The notes: a model not told the origin generated them from the letters alone. A stretch of 64,000 bases of DNA from Procambarus clarkii (GCF_040958095.1 NC_091175.1:23850121-23914120), one strand, 5' to 3'; shown: positions 10,605 through 21,540, numbered from the stretch's first letter. Made by a program: numbers and translations.

Positions 10605-11216
10605 ACTCTCCCTCGAAGCCTGCGGTTCTGGAAGAAGTACGTCGTCATGTGGTGGAGTTGCTTCTACTTCATAAACTCTGGAGAGGGAGTCGGCTATGAT
10701 GTTGTCAGACCCCTGGTATAGCGGATCTCCAGGTTGAATTTCTGCAGTTATCAAGCCCATCGTAGAAGACGTTGAGTGTAGAAGTGGGCTTGCTGCAGGA
10801 AGTGTAGGGTGTTGTGGTCCGTGTTGATGGTAGACCGAGCACTTTTCAGGTATGGAGCAAAGTGCTGGAGATTCAGGATGATGGAGAGTAGCTCCTTGCC
10901 AATTGTTCCGTTGTTCCTTGTAGCTGTGGTCGCTGACAGGTGTATTCTCCTCGCATCGTTGTTGTACTAGGTCACCCCCGATGCCGGTACCACTGGCGGC
11001 GACATGGAGGATGAAGGGCTTGGTAATATCTGACGAGGTGAGAGTAGAATTAGAATATGGCAAAGGAGCACTATTATGGTCCTGAAAATGGTTGGGAAGA
11101 TCAATAAGGATTTCCGAATTAGAAAGCGCTGACTCCTTGTCAGTGCTTTCGGGAGGAGAAGCAGGGAAGGTCTCACTGTGGATGTATGGTTCTGTAAAGG
11201 CAGAGTAATTAAGCAT
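10452..11216 (-). pseudogene. pol 3' fragment: RNase H without RT
   Basis: The frame runs from a spacer (SETFPASPPEST) into a TSSDITKPFILHV motif, which in the intact order starts the RNase H region, and later GSDNIIADSLSRVYEVE, the RNase H end. The RT palm and the Y-x-DD box are absent because of an internal deletion. The first RNase H aspartate is changed (LHVAASG instead of LHVDTSG in the other copy). The middle is scrambled by frameshifts. The frame is continuous with the integrase frame upstream apart from a TGA at 11343, and it reads on into the LTR. Confidence 0.75.
10605..10615 (-). other. Polypurine tract (plus-strand primer) of the minus element
   Basis: Minus-strand CGAGGGAGAGT lies directly before the 3' LTR. 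The same GGGAGAGT precedes the 3' LTR of the other copy at 41531-41539. Confidence 0.75.
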
Positions 11217-11342
11217 GACAGTGGGAGGAGTACCGTTATATAGCTTCAGGAGGTTGACGTGGCACAGCTGGGGCTTCCGCCGCCTATCTGGAGTCTCTAG
11301 AACGTAGTTATGGTTGTTTCTGCACTTCGTGATGCGGTAGGG

Positions 11343-12866
11343 TCATGAAAACCTGTTTTGTAAAGGAGAACCTGGGATAGGGAAGTAAGCAAGTACGAAG
11401 TCTCCCGGCTTAAATTTTCTTACTTTGCTGGTCTGGTCGTAATGAGTCTTCATCCTCTCCTGTGCTTTCAATAGATTATCTTGGGCAAAACTGTGGACCC
11501 TCTCTAGAATGAGTTGTAGGTTTTGAAGAAACTGGGGCACATTCTGATGCTCACTGAAGGTGGCATCACGTAGAGAGTCTTTGAAAGCCTTGGGGGGAGT
11601 ATGGCACTTACGTCCGTAGAGCATCTCATAAGGAGATACTCCTAGGGACTCATTGGGAAGACTTCTATATATGCACATTATCAGGTCAATTTGCTTATCC
11701 CAATCCTTAGAGGTTTCATTACAAAACTTCTTCAGGAGTGCTTTAATAGTCTGATGACTACGCTCAAGAGAACCCTGTGAAGCAGGATGATAGGAGCTGG
11801 ACAATACCTGTGTGATGTTGAACTCTTCCAGTGTCCTCTTAAAGAGATCACTGGTGAAGTTGGTGCCACAGTCGCTCTGAACCTCCCTGGGAAATCCATA
11901 CTGGGTGAAGATCTTCAATAAGTGCTTCACAACCGTAGCAGCCGTAATATTCTTTACTGGAACTGCTATGGGGAATCTGGTGGTAGGACACAGGATGGTT
12001 AAGATATAGGCGTTACCTGAACTGGTCCGAGGTAAAGGACCAACACAGTCTATAATAAGTCTGTGGAAAGGTTCCACAGGCACCTGTATGGGAATCAGTG
12101 GCGCTCTGGGAATAGAGATGTTCGGTTTACCTGCCATCTGACATGTATGACACTGTTTGACGTACTGTTTGACGCTATTTACCATACCTGGCCAGTAGTA
12201 GTCTTGACGGATTCCATGGTAGGTCTTGTTGAATCCGTAGTGGGAGAGTGCTCCGTGGGCCCGGTGTAGAATAGTGGGCCGCAGGCTGGCAGGAATCACA
12301 AGTTGTTCGACGTTGGCCCAATCGTCCTCCTCCTTCAGTTTACTGGGTCTATATCTGCGGTAGAGCAACTCGTTCTCTAGGAAGAACCCAGGAATACTGT
12401 CGGGTTGAGTCTCAGCCTGGAAAAATAATGGTGTCAAGGTAAGATCTTCCCTCAGTAACTTACGGAACTCCAACTTGGTCAGATTCGGGGGTAGTTTCTG
12501 AGGGTCTTGAGGGACAGCGGTAGCAGTAGAGTCAGCTGGCTGTGGTCGTGCAGCTTGTGCACGGGTGGTCACTAAAACCGGAGGAGAAACTTCATCACTC
12601 TCTTGAACCTTTGCTGGAACATACTCAAAAATAGGATTATCCATCACAGAGGTACACACCTGGGGTTTGTCCATGACGATCAGGTTGGTCGGTTGCAGGT
12701 CTTCTGCCAAGTCGTTGCCCAGAAGTTGCTCTCCAGGCATGGGAAAAGGCTTTTCCCTGATGGCGACTTGGACTTCTCCGTTCACGAAGGGACAATCCAG
12801 GTGGACTCTGGCGAGAGGATAAGGAGTGGTAGCAGTGAGGTCAGTGATGAAGACAGTTTCTCCGGT
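11343..12866 (-). pseudogene. pol: protease end and integrase
   Basis: The frame holds the end of the protease region (LLGNDLAEDL), a Pro/Thr linker, then integrase. The zinc-binding HHCC module shows LHRAHGALSHYGF and QCHTCQMAG. The catalytic core shows D (LIIDCVGPLP), D (VQSDCGTNF) and E (QGSLERSHQTIK), the DD35E set. It ends at an in-frame TGA right after a GSPLQNRFS motif in the integrase tail. It was one frame with gag upstream. Integrase strand transfer would insert the cDNA; here the gene is dead because neighbouring parts are broken. Confidence 0.88.
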
Positions 12867-13172
12867 GTTTACTAGTTGTGTTTACTAGTTGTGTTTTTGC
12901 GGGGGTTGAGCTTTGCTCTTTCGGCCCGCCTCTCAACTGTCAATCAACTGTATACTAACTACTAGTTGTTTTTTTTTCCACACCACACACACACCCCAGG
13001 AAGCAGCCCGTGACAGCTGACTAACTCCCAGGTACCTATTTACTGCTAGGTAACAGGGGCACTTAGGGTGAAAGAAACTTTGCCCATTTGTTTCTGCCTC
13101 GTGCGGGAATCGAACCCGCGCCACAGAATTACGAATCCTGCGCGCTAACCACCAGGCTACGAGGCCCCTGTA
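12867..13172 (-). mobile_element. Composite SINE insertion in the protease region
   Basis: The right part (about 12983-13172, minus) is a SINE whose tRNA-like head has GGGCCTCGTAGCCTGGTGG, GTTCGATTCCCGC and a seven-base loop with CGT, resembling tRNA-Thr. The body contains the same CCTGTTACCTAGCAGTAAAT and GGGCTGCTTCCTGG core as SINE family A. The left part repeats the block seen at 7120-7160. Together they interrupt the protease frame shared with the other copy. Confidence 0.8.
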
Positions 13173-13176
13173 GTAG

Positions 13177-14597
13177 GCGATGTAGGGCACAGCCGACTTC
13201 AAAATAATCGATTGTAGAGCCGCTGTGTCCCTCAAGATCTTCAATTTGAAACTTCCCTCCGGATTTGAACTGTTGGCAGAGACAGTTCCAGTATACAGGT
13301 GTTTACTGAAAAGAGAAAGATCATTAACATGAACACCAACATTCATCATAGGCTTACCGGACTTAGGAGGAGTTGGTTTGGGTTTTGGTGATTCGGTGGT
13401 TCCTTTGTATTGAGACTTACCACATTTATCTATGGTATGTCCATAGAGTCTACAATACTTACAGTACAATTGCGAGCCAGCTTGATCGGTACTCACTTTC
13501 TCGTAACTGTACCACGACTTCTTACTGGAAGATGGTTCTGGTGTCAGCCGGTGGATGAGGCTGTAAGTGTCAGCCGACTTAGCACACTTCAGGTAGTCGG
13601 TTTCTTCTTTATCTGCTAAATATAGACGGACAGGAGGCGGCACACGCCTCAAGAATTCTTCAACTAGCATGAGGTTGACGAGTTCTGCAAAGGTAGAGAC
13701 ATGTGCTGCTTCCAGCCATTTCATAAAATATCTCCTTTTGGTTTTAGCAAACTCTAGAAAGGTAGTGGTACTTGCCTTCAGGTGGTCACGGAATTTCCTT
13801 CGATAACTTTCGGTGGAGAGAAGGTAGGCGTCCAACACTGCTTGTTTCAGAGTCTGGTAGTCATTCTCAGACGCCAAAGTACTGAGTGTAACTGCAGCTC
13901 TACCTGTAAGATGTACTCTGAGAAGGGTGGCCCATTGGTCGGCAGGCCAACTAAGTTGATTAGCAAGGGTTTCAAAGGTGGTGAAAAACACGTCAACTTC
14001 TGTTTCTACGAATGATGGCATTAACTTACTTGCATGTGATATATTAAAACTGACGGGAAGATTGGCGGTAGCTTGCTGGCGTTGAGCGAGGTGTGAAGTT
14101 TCCAACGCGAATTCTCGTTGACGACATTCCATAGTCAGGGATGCTTGTTGTTTGTCATGTTCGTGTAGCATCACCAATTGGCGTTGTTTTGTTTCAAGCT
14201 GTATTCGTTCCCGCTCACGGAGTAATGCAATCTCACGTTCTTGTTTTTCCTTTCATATGGCAGCTGCTTCCCTTTGTTGTTCGAGGGCTTCCCTTTGCTG
14301 CTCGCGTTCGATCTTGGCCAGCTCTAGTTTGAGTTTCATCGTTGCCAAATCAGTTTTATCTGCAATAAAGTAAGTTTCGTGAGTTTCAGAGTCTATCTTA
14401 CCTTGCTCTAAGAGATGATCCAGTAACAGGTTGTGTATTTCATTTTTGTTGGCTTGGTAGGGATCTTCTAGTTGATACTCATGTGCAAGAGTGTGTAATT
14501 CAGTCCTCTTGGCACGACTTAAAGTCCCTATTTCACCTGCTGGATCTGCACGGAAAGCTTGGAGACGAAACATTGTGAAAATAGCAAATAAATGCAC
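13177..14597 (-). pseudogene. gag of the minus-strand Ty3-type element
   Basis: The frame starts near 14570 (MFRLQAF) with an acidic N-terminal region, then a Glu/Gln/Arg-rich coiled coil, a capsid-like region (PSFVETEVDVFFTTFETLAN, LRVHLTGRAAVTL), and a CCHC knuckle (CKYCRLYGHTIDKC). A degenerate protease motif (LRDTAALQS) follows before the SINE. One in-frame TGA lies at 14253 in the coiled coil. This copy retains the N-terminal ~85 residues that the other copy lacks. Confidence 0.85.
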
Positions 14598-15475
14598 AAC
14601 GAATATACTGTTGTGATATAGTGAATGTCAGAAACAGGACAACGTGGCAACTGGTACCTATCCTGTGGAATCTTTAACAATTAAAGTTAATTACAAGATG
14701 TTAAATAATTAATTAAATCAAGGAAATCTTGTACCCGGTACTCATGTAAGAGGATAAGGGCAAGAAAATCCTACTAAACAAGCGAAACTGAGTTTCTAAA
14801 ACAAATGAAACAGTTAATTGTCTCAAAAGTAAAATTGGTAGTCCAAGAATGTAGGCATACCTTGCCGAGTCTCTATAGGACATAAGCAAGTTTTCCCACT
14901 GAAATTAATATGATACTTACAGAATTAGCGAACTTTTGTGCTCTGAAAAAGAAAACTAATTCCCTACCAATGTAGGTATCATCATCTCTGACCGACGTGT
15001 AGGGGTGCGAGGTGTCAACTGGTGACGAGAACTGCTGCTGAGGTCCCAATTCAGCAACTAAAGTTCGTGCTAGAGGAACTATGGCCCTCTTTATCCTCCT
15101 ACTGTCAGATTGCAGAAGATTAGGTGCACTTGACCCGAGGACAGACCACAGTACCACGGTACCAATATGATGATCTGTCGAAAATATGAGAAATATCCTA
15201 GGGACAAAAGATGGTAAACACGAGTAATAACACGGAGGGAGAGATGATCAATTAAGAGAATGACTGAGGCCTACAGTCACCACGTAATCCAAAGTTGTCT
15301 CACCTTCACCATATGCTACTCTCGGAATGCACAATACACACAGCACCATATAAAAATAAAATTGAATATTGAAAATAGTAAAATGCTACGTTACCAAAGC
15401 CAAATACGCTTACCATAAATTTACTACTTGGCACCAGTACCTGAGTGAAGCTCCTAGGGCAGGCCCCCACTTTTA
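14598..15475 (-). other. Leader region of the minus-strand Ty3-type element
   Basis: About 880 nt between the 5' LTR and gag with no recognisable protein. Just inside the LTR, minus-strand TGGGGGCCTGCCC starts about 6 nt from the LTR end (plus positions 15457-15469) and is the only TGG-led candidate for a tRNA primer binding site. The primer tRNA is not identified. Confidence 0.5.
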
Positions 15476-16170
15476 TGTGACGGTAGAGCGTTGGTGTTCG
15501 GCTGTTTCAAAAGCTAGGGGCAGGGCCTCGTCACATAAGAGAGAAAAAAAAAAGAGAAAAGCTGGAACTTTCGTCTGTGGTAAGGTAATGGGAAGACACA
15601 CAAAACACAAGTAAATTTAACAATGAAATTTTAATTACTTTAGAAAAACAAGACATGAATAAAGTTAAGCACATAAAATATAAAAGACAAGTCAACAAAC
15701 AAAATAATATGAATAATCACTGGCAAATGAAAAGTTACGTTAAGAAAAGTGAGTTACAGTGATAGCAAAATAAATATGAATGGAGCTGGAATATTGGCTT
15801 CGAGCTGCCACCTCCCTTAGTACACGAAAGCCAAGGCTTAGTCTACCAGCGAGAGATGTCAACTGCAAGGAGCACTGAGATATTCTGACAATACTGGGCC
15901 ACTGCAGCCTAGACATCAACTTGTGGCGGAGGGCGGAGGGCAGGTGCGACGGGACACCAGCCAATCAGCGACAGGCAGGCAAAGGACAAGCAGTTTGCTG
16001 ATTTACGGTGGCGGTAGCTAGCAGGTGTCACTGTGTGCTGGGTACGTTTTGCTCTCTGGGCAAAACGTTTGGCGATACTTGCTGGACGTATCTTCTATAT
16101 TATCTTTTGTTTTTACGTACTTTGTAGGGAAGAGCAGGCTCAATCTCTCTTGAAAGAGATTATCATCACA
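15476..16170 (-). repeat. 5' LTR of the minus-strand Ty3-type element
   Basis: Begins TGTGACGGTA and ends TATCATCACA. It should contain the promoter and poly(A) signal of the element. Differences from the left LTR are a handful of substitutions and short indels. Confidence 0.9.
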
Positions 16171-16174
16171 CCTT

Positions 16175-16575
16175 CCTGTGAAGGAAAGTCTTCAATTCAT
16201 TTTATGAGTCTTCCCTTGACACCCATGCAAGCAAGCTCCCCCAGGATCGCAATCCCCTGTGATTTGTCGAAGATTCCTTTGATATCAACAAACACTTAGT
16301 ACTTACCTGTGTCATTAGTTTCATAATTGACTATTCAATTTGTTGTGCTCCGTCCTTTAAAAAATCCGCTGACCCCTTCCTTAGCCTGCCTATTTTGTTC
16401 AACAGTCGGTTTAGGATGATCCTTTCAAGCATCTTGCATGTGCATGACACGAGACTGATAGGGCTGTAATTGCCTGGGTCATTGGGTTTCGGTAGGGGAA
16501 CAATTACTTCGTGTTTCCCTTGCGCGGGCAGCAATCTCCCTAGAAATATACTCATAGGCAAATAGATGGTGACAA
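16175..16575 (-). pseudogene. LINE RT fragment
   Basis: The minus strand reads EVIVPLPKPNDPGNYSPISL, VSCTCKMLERIILNRLL, then VFVDIKGIFDKS in another frame and GVKGRLIK. These are the fingers and first palm motifs of an I-like non-LTR RT (PKPxDPxNYRPISL, KxxExxxxxRL, D-x-K-x-x-F-D). A frame change separates them. Confidence 0.7.
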
Positions 16576-16652
16576 CCAGAATTCAGACAAGACAACAAAA
16601 ACAGCTGCACGGCAACAACAACAACATAGACAAGAATTCCCCTTGGTGGAAT

Positions 16653-16865
16653 TCAAGAATTGCCCTTTTGCTCTACGCGAGGTTTCTGTCCACGCTGAGC
16701 TGGCCTTAGGACACCTGCGTTATCATTTGACAGATGTACCGCCCCAGTCAAACTCCCCACCTGATAATGTCCTCGGAGCGGATCGCGGCGGGCGCGAACG
16801 CCCGGGCTTGGGGCCGGAGGAGGCCACAGCCGGAAGACGAACCAACCCGAAGACGCAGGGGCGCA
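16653..16865 (-). pseudogene. 28S rRNA fragment
   Basis: The minus strand carries the highly conserved large-subunit segment CAGGTGGGGAGTTTGACTGG, GGCGGTACATCTGTCAAATG, GCAGGTGTCCTAAGG and GACAGAAACCTCGCGTAGAG, with the upstream GC-rich expansion segment at 16770-16860. It covers about 210 nt only. Its 5' side (right end here) is fused to the middle of a SINE tRNA head. It is a chimeric fragment, not a working rRNA gene. Confidence 0.88.
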
Positions 16866-17083
16866 CGTGATCCTATGGTCCCGGGTTCGATCCCAGGCGC
16901 CGTCGAGAACCAATGGGCATAGTTTCTTTCACAATATGTCCCTGTGACCTAGCAGTAAAATAGGTACTTGGGAGTTAGTCAGCTGACACGGGCTGCTTCC
17001 TAGGGGTGGAGGCCTGGTCGAGGACCGGGCCGCGGGGACACTAAGCCCCGAAATCATCTCAAGATAACCTCAAGATAACCAAA
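16866..17083 (+). mobile_element. SINE family A, head truncated and joined to 28S
   Basis: Starts inside the tRNA head just before the B box (GGGTTCGATCCC at about 16882) and continues with the usual body and the CATCTCAAGATAACC tail. The first 40 or so nt of the head are replaced by 28S rRNA sequence. Confidence 0.8.
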
Positions 17084-17089
17084 CCTCGC

Positions 17090-18185
17090 TGCTCCCAATT
17101 ACAAAAGCAAGAAAGATTCCAGTCCCGACAAAGACGACTTACATTCCTGTAACCAAGGCCAACAGGAAGAGCCACAACACTAAAACCCATCGAAAAAAAA
17201 TGCATCTACCGATAAACACTCCAACTACCCAGACAAAATTCCCACAGCCGGTATTCAAGGTGCAGCATACTGAGGGAAAGACCTTGTATGCCACAGTAGT
17301 GGACCTTGAAAAACAGTATTACCAACTCAAGATACAAGCAAAGCCAAACCTCAGAGGGGAATATATTCTCAGGCCCAAAGACGAAATAGCTGTACTATCC
17401 TTAAAAATCACAGGGAATGCGATGAAATCAAGCCAGAAGACAAAATACGGAAAATCATTGACCTCCACTAACAGCTGCACATGGCCCCTAACACGTTTAC
17501 AAAAGTTGAGTTATGTGGTGTCAGCAGAATGATGCCAGGTAAAATCCACGAAGCAGGAAACCAGACGTCTTTCTCACCGTACAAGGCAGATTCCAGAGAA
17601 GCTTGATCTTGGCATTTTGGGCGTGTTCCAACACAAGCCTTACACCCCAGAGCCCCTCAGATGCTTCATATGTCAGAGATTTGGATATCACAAGGACAGC
17701 TGCCAACGCCCAGTGAGGTGTGGAGTCTGCAGCCAGCCTCAAAACACCAAAATATGCCTTGATAAACACGTCTAACCAGCCAGTTTAAGCAAAATGCCCA
17801 ATTTGCTCCAAGGCATACAACGGCTGGAACCTAAAATGCCCAGAAAGGCTTAAAAATATCCAAACTAACCAGCCTCACGTCCACAGCAGCAGTGCAGAAG
17901 TGTCAACCCAAATATATACCAGCTCCCCTGTCCACAACAACAGCGTGGAGCTTACCAAGACCAAATCAGGTGGTGGGGGCACATGCCATATCGCCCAGGG
18001 TTGAGGGTGAGAACGTCTTCATCCAGGACAGAGGGAGATCTGGGGGCTACCAGAAAATAGTTCAATGTAATCGCCTGCTCATTGCACCCAGTAAGAACAC
18101 TCACGGCTATGAAGGAAAGAGTGTCCTACTTTCCATCGATAAGGGCAATAAAGTAAACAGGCCTCACCAGATCAGCAGTCAGTAA
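17090..18185 (+). pseudogene. I-like LINE ORF1 (gag-like) remnant
   Basis: Same family as ORF1 of the full LINE at 46128-51528: FKVQHTEGKTLYATVVDLEK, AKPNLRGEYILRPKDE, then in other frames LRCFICQRFGYHKDSC and CGVCSQPQNTK (gag-type CCHC knuckles). Several frameshifts. No ORF2 follows; the fragment stops at the small repeat at 18198. Confidence 0.8.
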
Positions 18186-18197
18186 TGCAGGCGATGA

Positions 18198-18301
18198 GTC
18201 ACAATAACGTGGCTGAAGTATGTTGACCAGACCACACACTAGAAGTTGAAGGGACGACGACGTTTCGGTCCGTCCTGGACCATTCTCAAGTCGATTGTGA
18301 C
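18198..18301 (-). ncRNA. Hammerhead-like repeat at a PLE end
   Basis: Minus-strand 104-nt unit. Its ends, GTCACAAT and ATTGTGAC, are fully complementary (possible stem I). GGTCC and GGACC at 18277-18281 and 18267-18271 form a five-pair hairpin (possible stem II), immediately followed by GAAA (18263-18266) and CGT, which can pair with ACG near the other end before TT. That is the order stem I, core, stem II, GAAA, stem III, cleavage site. The core strand reads CTTGAGAAT rather than canonical CTGATGA, so activity is doubtful. Penelope-like elements are known to carry hammerhead motifs in their pseudo-LTRs, and this copy borders a PLE. Call is inference. Confidence 0.45.
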
Positions 18302-19189
18302 GAGGAGGTAGAGACAGGCAAATAAATAGGCAAGAGAGAGCTGAGGAGGAAAGTAAGGTGTAGGGGATAGTAGTAATAATAAGGAGAAATGCAGAAGGCC
18401 TATTGGCCCATACGAGGCAGCTCCTATTATAACCACCGAAGGAGATAGGAATGGGAATAAGAAGAGGATAGCAAGGGAGCGTAGGAGAAGACAATGAACA
18501 AGGGAGAAGAGAGAAAGAAAATGAAAGAGAAAGAAAGATAAATGGAAGGGGTAAGCTTATATTAAGTCACGTTTGTTAGAAAGATTAGAGCATTTGAGTA
18601 TATACTGTGAAAGGGAAGAGTCCACAGCAACAAAGCCAGAACTCAAGTTCATGTTGGGTACATTGTGTATAAGAGCCGATTCTACAAGACGGCGTCTGTG
18701 TAGAGTAGAGGCAGGAAAGATTATTTTGGAGGAAGACCAATCAATGGGATGATTAGAATCCCTCACATGGCAGAAGAGAGCATTGTTAGTCTCTGCAGAC
18801 TTAACACTTCTCTTGTGTTCTTTAAGTCTGTCATTCAGTGTTATCTTGAGATGATTTCGGGGCTTTAGTGTCCCCGCGGCCCGGTCCTCGACCAGGCCTC
18901 CACCCCCAGGAAGCAGCCCGTGACAGCTGACTAACTCCCAGGTACCTATTTACTGCTAGGTAACAGGGGCATTCAGGGTGAAAGAAACTTTGCCCATTTG
19001 TTTCTGCCTCGTGCGGGAATTGAACCCGAGCTACAGAATTACGAGTCCTGCGCGCTATCCACCAGGCTACGAGGCCCGAGTGTACGGCCAGTTTCGCCAA
19101 AGTATTGGAGAGGACAAGATGAACAGGAAATAGAGTAGACACCAGCAGCATTTGAAGCAGGAGGAGCAGTGTGAACTAGATTGCTAGTT
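18302..19189 (-). pseudogene. Penelope-like element 3' part (PLE-5)
   Basis: The minus strand codes for the end of a PLE protein: GVYSISCSSCPLQYFGETG (GIY-YIG endonuclease start, about 19085-19145), then after a SINE insertion RDSNHPIDWSSSKIIFPAST and LVESALIHNVPNMNL (to about 18650), a tail and a stop at 18557. A 3' untranslated region with GCCTATTGGCCCATACGAGG follows. It is the same family as the plus-strand PLE that starts at 19190. RT is missing because the fragment ends at a palindromic junction. Confidence 0.85.
18842..19078 (-). mobile_element. tRNA-Thr-like SINE inserted in PLE-5
   Basis: Flanked by AGTGT at 18837-18841 and 19079-19083, a 5-bp target duplication that restores the PLE reading when removed. 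Minus-strand head GGGCCTCGTAGCCTGGTGG with B box GGGTTCAATTCCC and a CGT loop, body with GGGCTGCTTCCTGG and the CATCTCAAGATAA tail. Same family as the insertion at 12983-13172. Confidence 0.85.
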
Positions 19190-19823
19190 CACACTAGCCA
19201 ACCAACCTTTCGTCCTACTCTCTTTCTAAGCACCAGCAAGAACTTCTTGGTCATGGTCTGTCTTTTGCTACTTCCCCTGGCCCACGCTGTGGCATTGATC
19301 TCATTAGTTCCTTTGAGAGGTTTGTCAATTCTAACTCTAGTACTCTTTCGGGCCTATCTGCCTTTAGAGGGGCCCTTATCCCCGTTCTTGACAGCTTGTT
19401 TTCTAAAAATCACCACCTTCCTCGTCGCTTCCAGCTTGCCCTTGCCTCCCTAAAATCTAACAACTCTATTCTTATCCTTCCTTCCGACAAAGGCAATTCG
19501 GTGGTTGTCCTTGACCGTGAGGACTACCTCCGAAAAACAGATGTCTTGCCCTCTGACTCTCGCACTTATGCTCCTCTGACTTCTAACCCTTTGGATCGCC
19601 TCAAAACTTCCTTTAACCGCAAACTAAGACAGCTCTCTAGTCTGTGTCCTCCTGACTTTGATCTCATTAAACGTTTCTGTGTCATCTGCCCTTCTCTTCC
19701 TTATTTCTATGGTCTTCCTAAGACTCATAAACCTGGTGTTCCTCTTCGTCCTATCATTTCTTCACGGGGCTCTGTCAGCTATCCTCTTGCCTCCTGGTTC
19801 GCTAAAACCCTGACACCTATTAT
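19190..19823 (+). pseudogene. Penelope-like element 5' part (PLE-4a)
   Basis: Encodes the N-terminal half of a PLE protein: an ILPSDKGNSVVVLDREDY motif, then YFYGLPKTHKPGVPLRPIIS, the PLE RT hallmark, ending SWFAKTLTPI where an insertion begins. The N-terminus upstream of 19190 is replaced by the inverted PLE-5. The frame from about 19396 is open; the first 200 nt contain a frame change. Confidence 0.85.
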
Positions 19824-21540
19824 AGTCTTGTGGGTTGGTGGTGTTGTCGTCGTTGATCCTTCTCTATGGACAACCAACCCACAACTCGGTAGAGTGCTTA
19901 TACCTCACTAGGAGATCACCCTTGGCGCTTCTGGCTCTTGGAGAGGGGCTCAACGTCCCACGTTTAGGGGATGCAACTCCAACACTTAGCCTCGTTGTCA
20001 CGTGCACACACCCACTCGAGCCGCTGTGACTCCCCACTCTCTCCTTAGGTGATATGATCTCCTCAATCCCCTTTTGACTTATTAGTATTACCTTCTACCC
20101 TGTCCACAGCAGTGGTTCTTGGTTCTTTCTCTCTTCTTCTGTACTATTTCATGGGAAGCCTCACTAGGACAAGGGCAAACACCAGCAAATTGGAATACAT
20201 TTACTGGACAAAGCACATACACAATACATACACACATATAATAATAATGAATCCTATACTCTATACTATTACAATCAGGTTGCTCTCCAACATCATCAGA
20301 ACTCTATCATCAGCTTATCAAGTGGTATTCTATCTTCTGATTCCCCACCTGATACTATCTACCTCTTCAAGTTGATCAAGTCTACATACACTGTTGCACC
20401 ATCAGCAAGAGAATATATATATGTATCTATAAATGTGTACAAAGAAAATCAGCATGTGAATGCAATAACATATATCAGTATAAATGTTCCTTGATACACA
20501 ACAATGATCAATCGATCACTCTATCAACCCTAGAACACATACATCTGTAGGTAATCCAGCCTACGACTGTAACTCTAAACTTCAGTATAAAACACTCCTT
20601 GACATAAGAATGCCAACAATCACTCACCTCTCACTGCGTCTTGCACGCTAATGACAACCAAACACTATCAACTCCCTACAAGTAATCCACCAGAACTTCC
20701 CATCCACCTCTGGAAGCTCACTACCCTGATCTTCAGGTTCTTCTGGGCTTAACTACCAGTATCCTCTGCAGCTCCTTCAGGCTGCTACCATGAAGTTTCT
20801 TTGAGCAACTACGGTGCTTCACCCTTCTGCTAGGGTCCTCCACAGCTCTCTTGGCTGCTACACCATGAAGTTCCCTCGACCAACTATGGTGCTTCACCAC
20901 CTCTACAGAAGCACATGACACTCCTCTTCACTGCTTCTCCTCACAGCTCGAGGTCCTCTGTTCCACTACCTTGGAGTCTCATCAACTACTCCTTCTGTGC
21001 TGGCTTCGAAGTTCTCAGCAACTTCTTCCCCAAAGACAAACCACAGATTGTCTAGTCGAGGGCGCTCCTCCCTCTGACGAAGCTTGGTCAGAGCGCTGCC
21101 ACGGCCCACGATAATGTCTCTGAGCGGCTTAATACTCTTCTCATCGACCAGGACTTGAGACCACAACGTTCCCAGCTCGATTCTACAGCTGGCACGTCTA
21201 CACACTTCTCTTCTCTTCGAGATATATCACTAGGGGTTCCCTTCTGACGGGAGCTCAACGGAGCGTGGCTTTCCCCCTGCAATGTCTGGCCCCAAGTGAG
21301 GTCAAAGCCCTCCAGAAGCGAGCCTCACGCCTCCAGCAAAATGTCCACATCTCCTAGCCATTCATTTATCTGTTTTCTTCTTCACTGCCCATAATCTCAA
21401 ATTGTTCATCATATCCAAGCAACCATTTTACATCTGTGTTATCGCCTCTATATATCTTAGACCTTCTGGTTAGGTCAGGCTTGCTGAATAACTCTCAAGG
21501 GGGAGACTCGTTTCTCCTGTAGGCTGAGATCATAACACAC
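19824..21540. mobile_element. 1.7-kb insertion splitting PLE-4, type unknown
   Basis: The PLE reading stops at 19823 and resumes near 21541, so this block is an insertion. It starts near TGTGGGTTGG and ends near ATAACACA, ends compatible with a solo LTR, but no clear target duplication was found. It holds no recognisable protein. Internally, a block with CACCATGAAGTTCCCTCG and CAACTATGGTGCTTCACC is imperfectly duplicated (20785-20900). Confidence 0.55.

Larger units (their letters stand above)
9912..16170 (-). mobile_element. Ty3/gypsy LTR retrotransposon, minus strand, RT deleted
   Basis: Two LTRs of 693 and 695 bp flank an internal region. The gene order in the minus direction is gag, protease, integrase, RNase H. 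Compared with the copy at 36990-42246, the segment encoding RT is missing between the integrase tail and the RNase H domain (join near 11020-11060). A SINE sits in the protease region (about 12870-13172) and in-frame TGA codons occur at 14253 and 11343. CCTT lies at both outer edges (9908-9911 and 16171-16174), a possible 4-bp target duplication. The copy cannot be autonomous, but its LTRs and leader are intact. Confidence 0.9.

Noticed and set aside
12983..13172. Functional tRNA-Thr gene
   Set aside because: The tRNA-like part continues into a SINE body shared with other copies.
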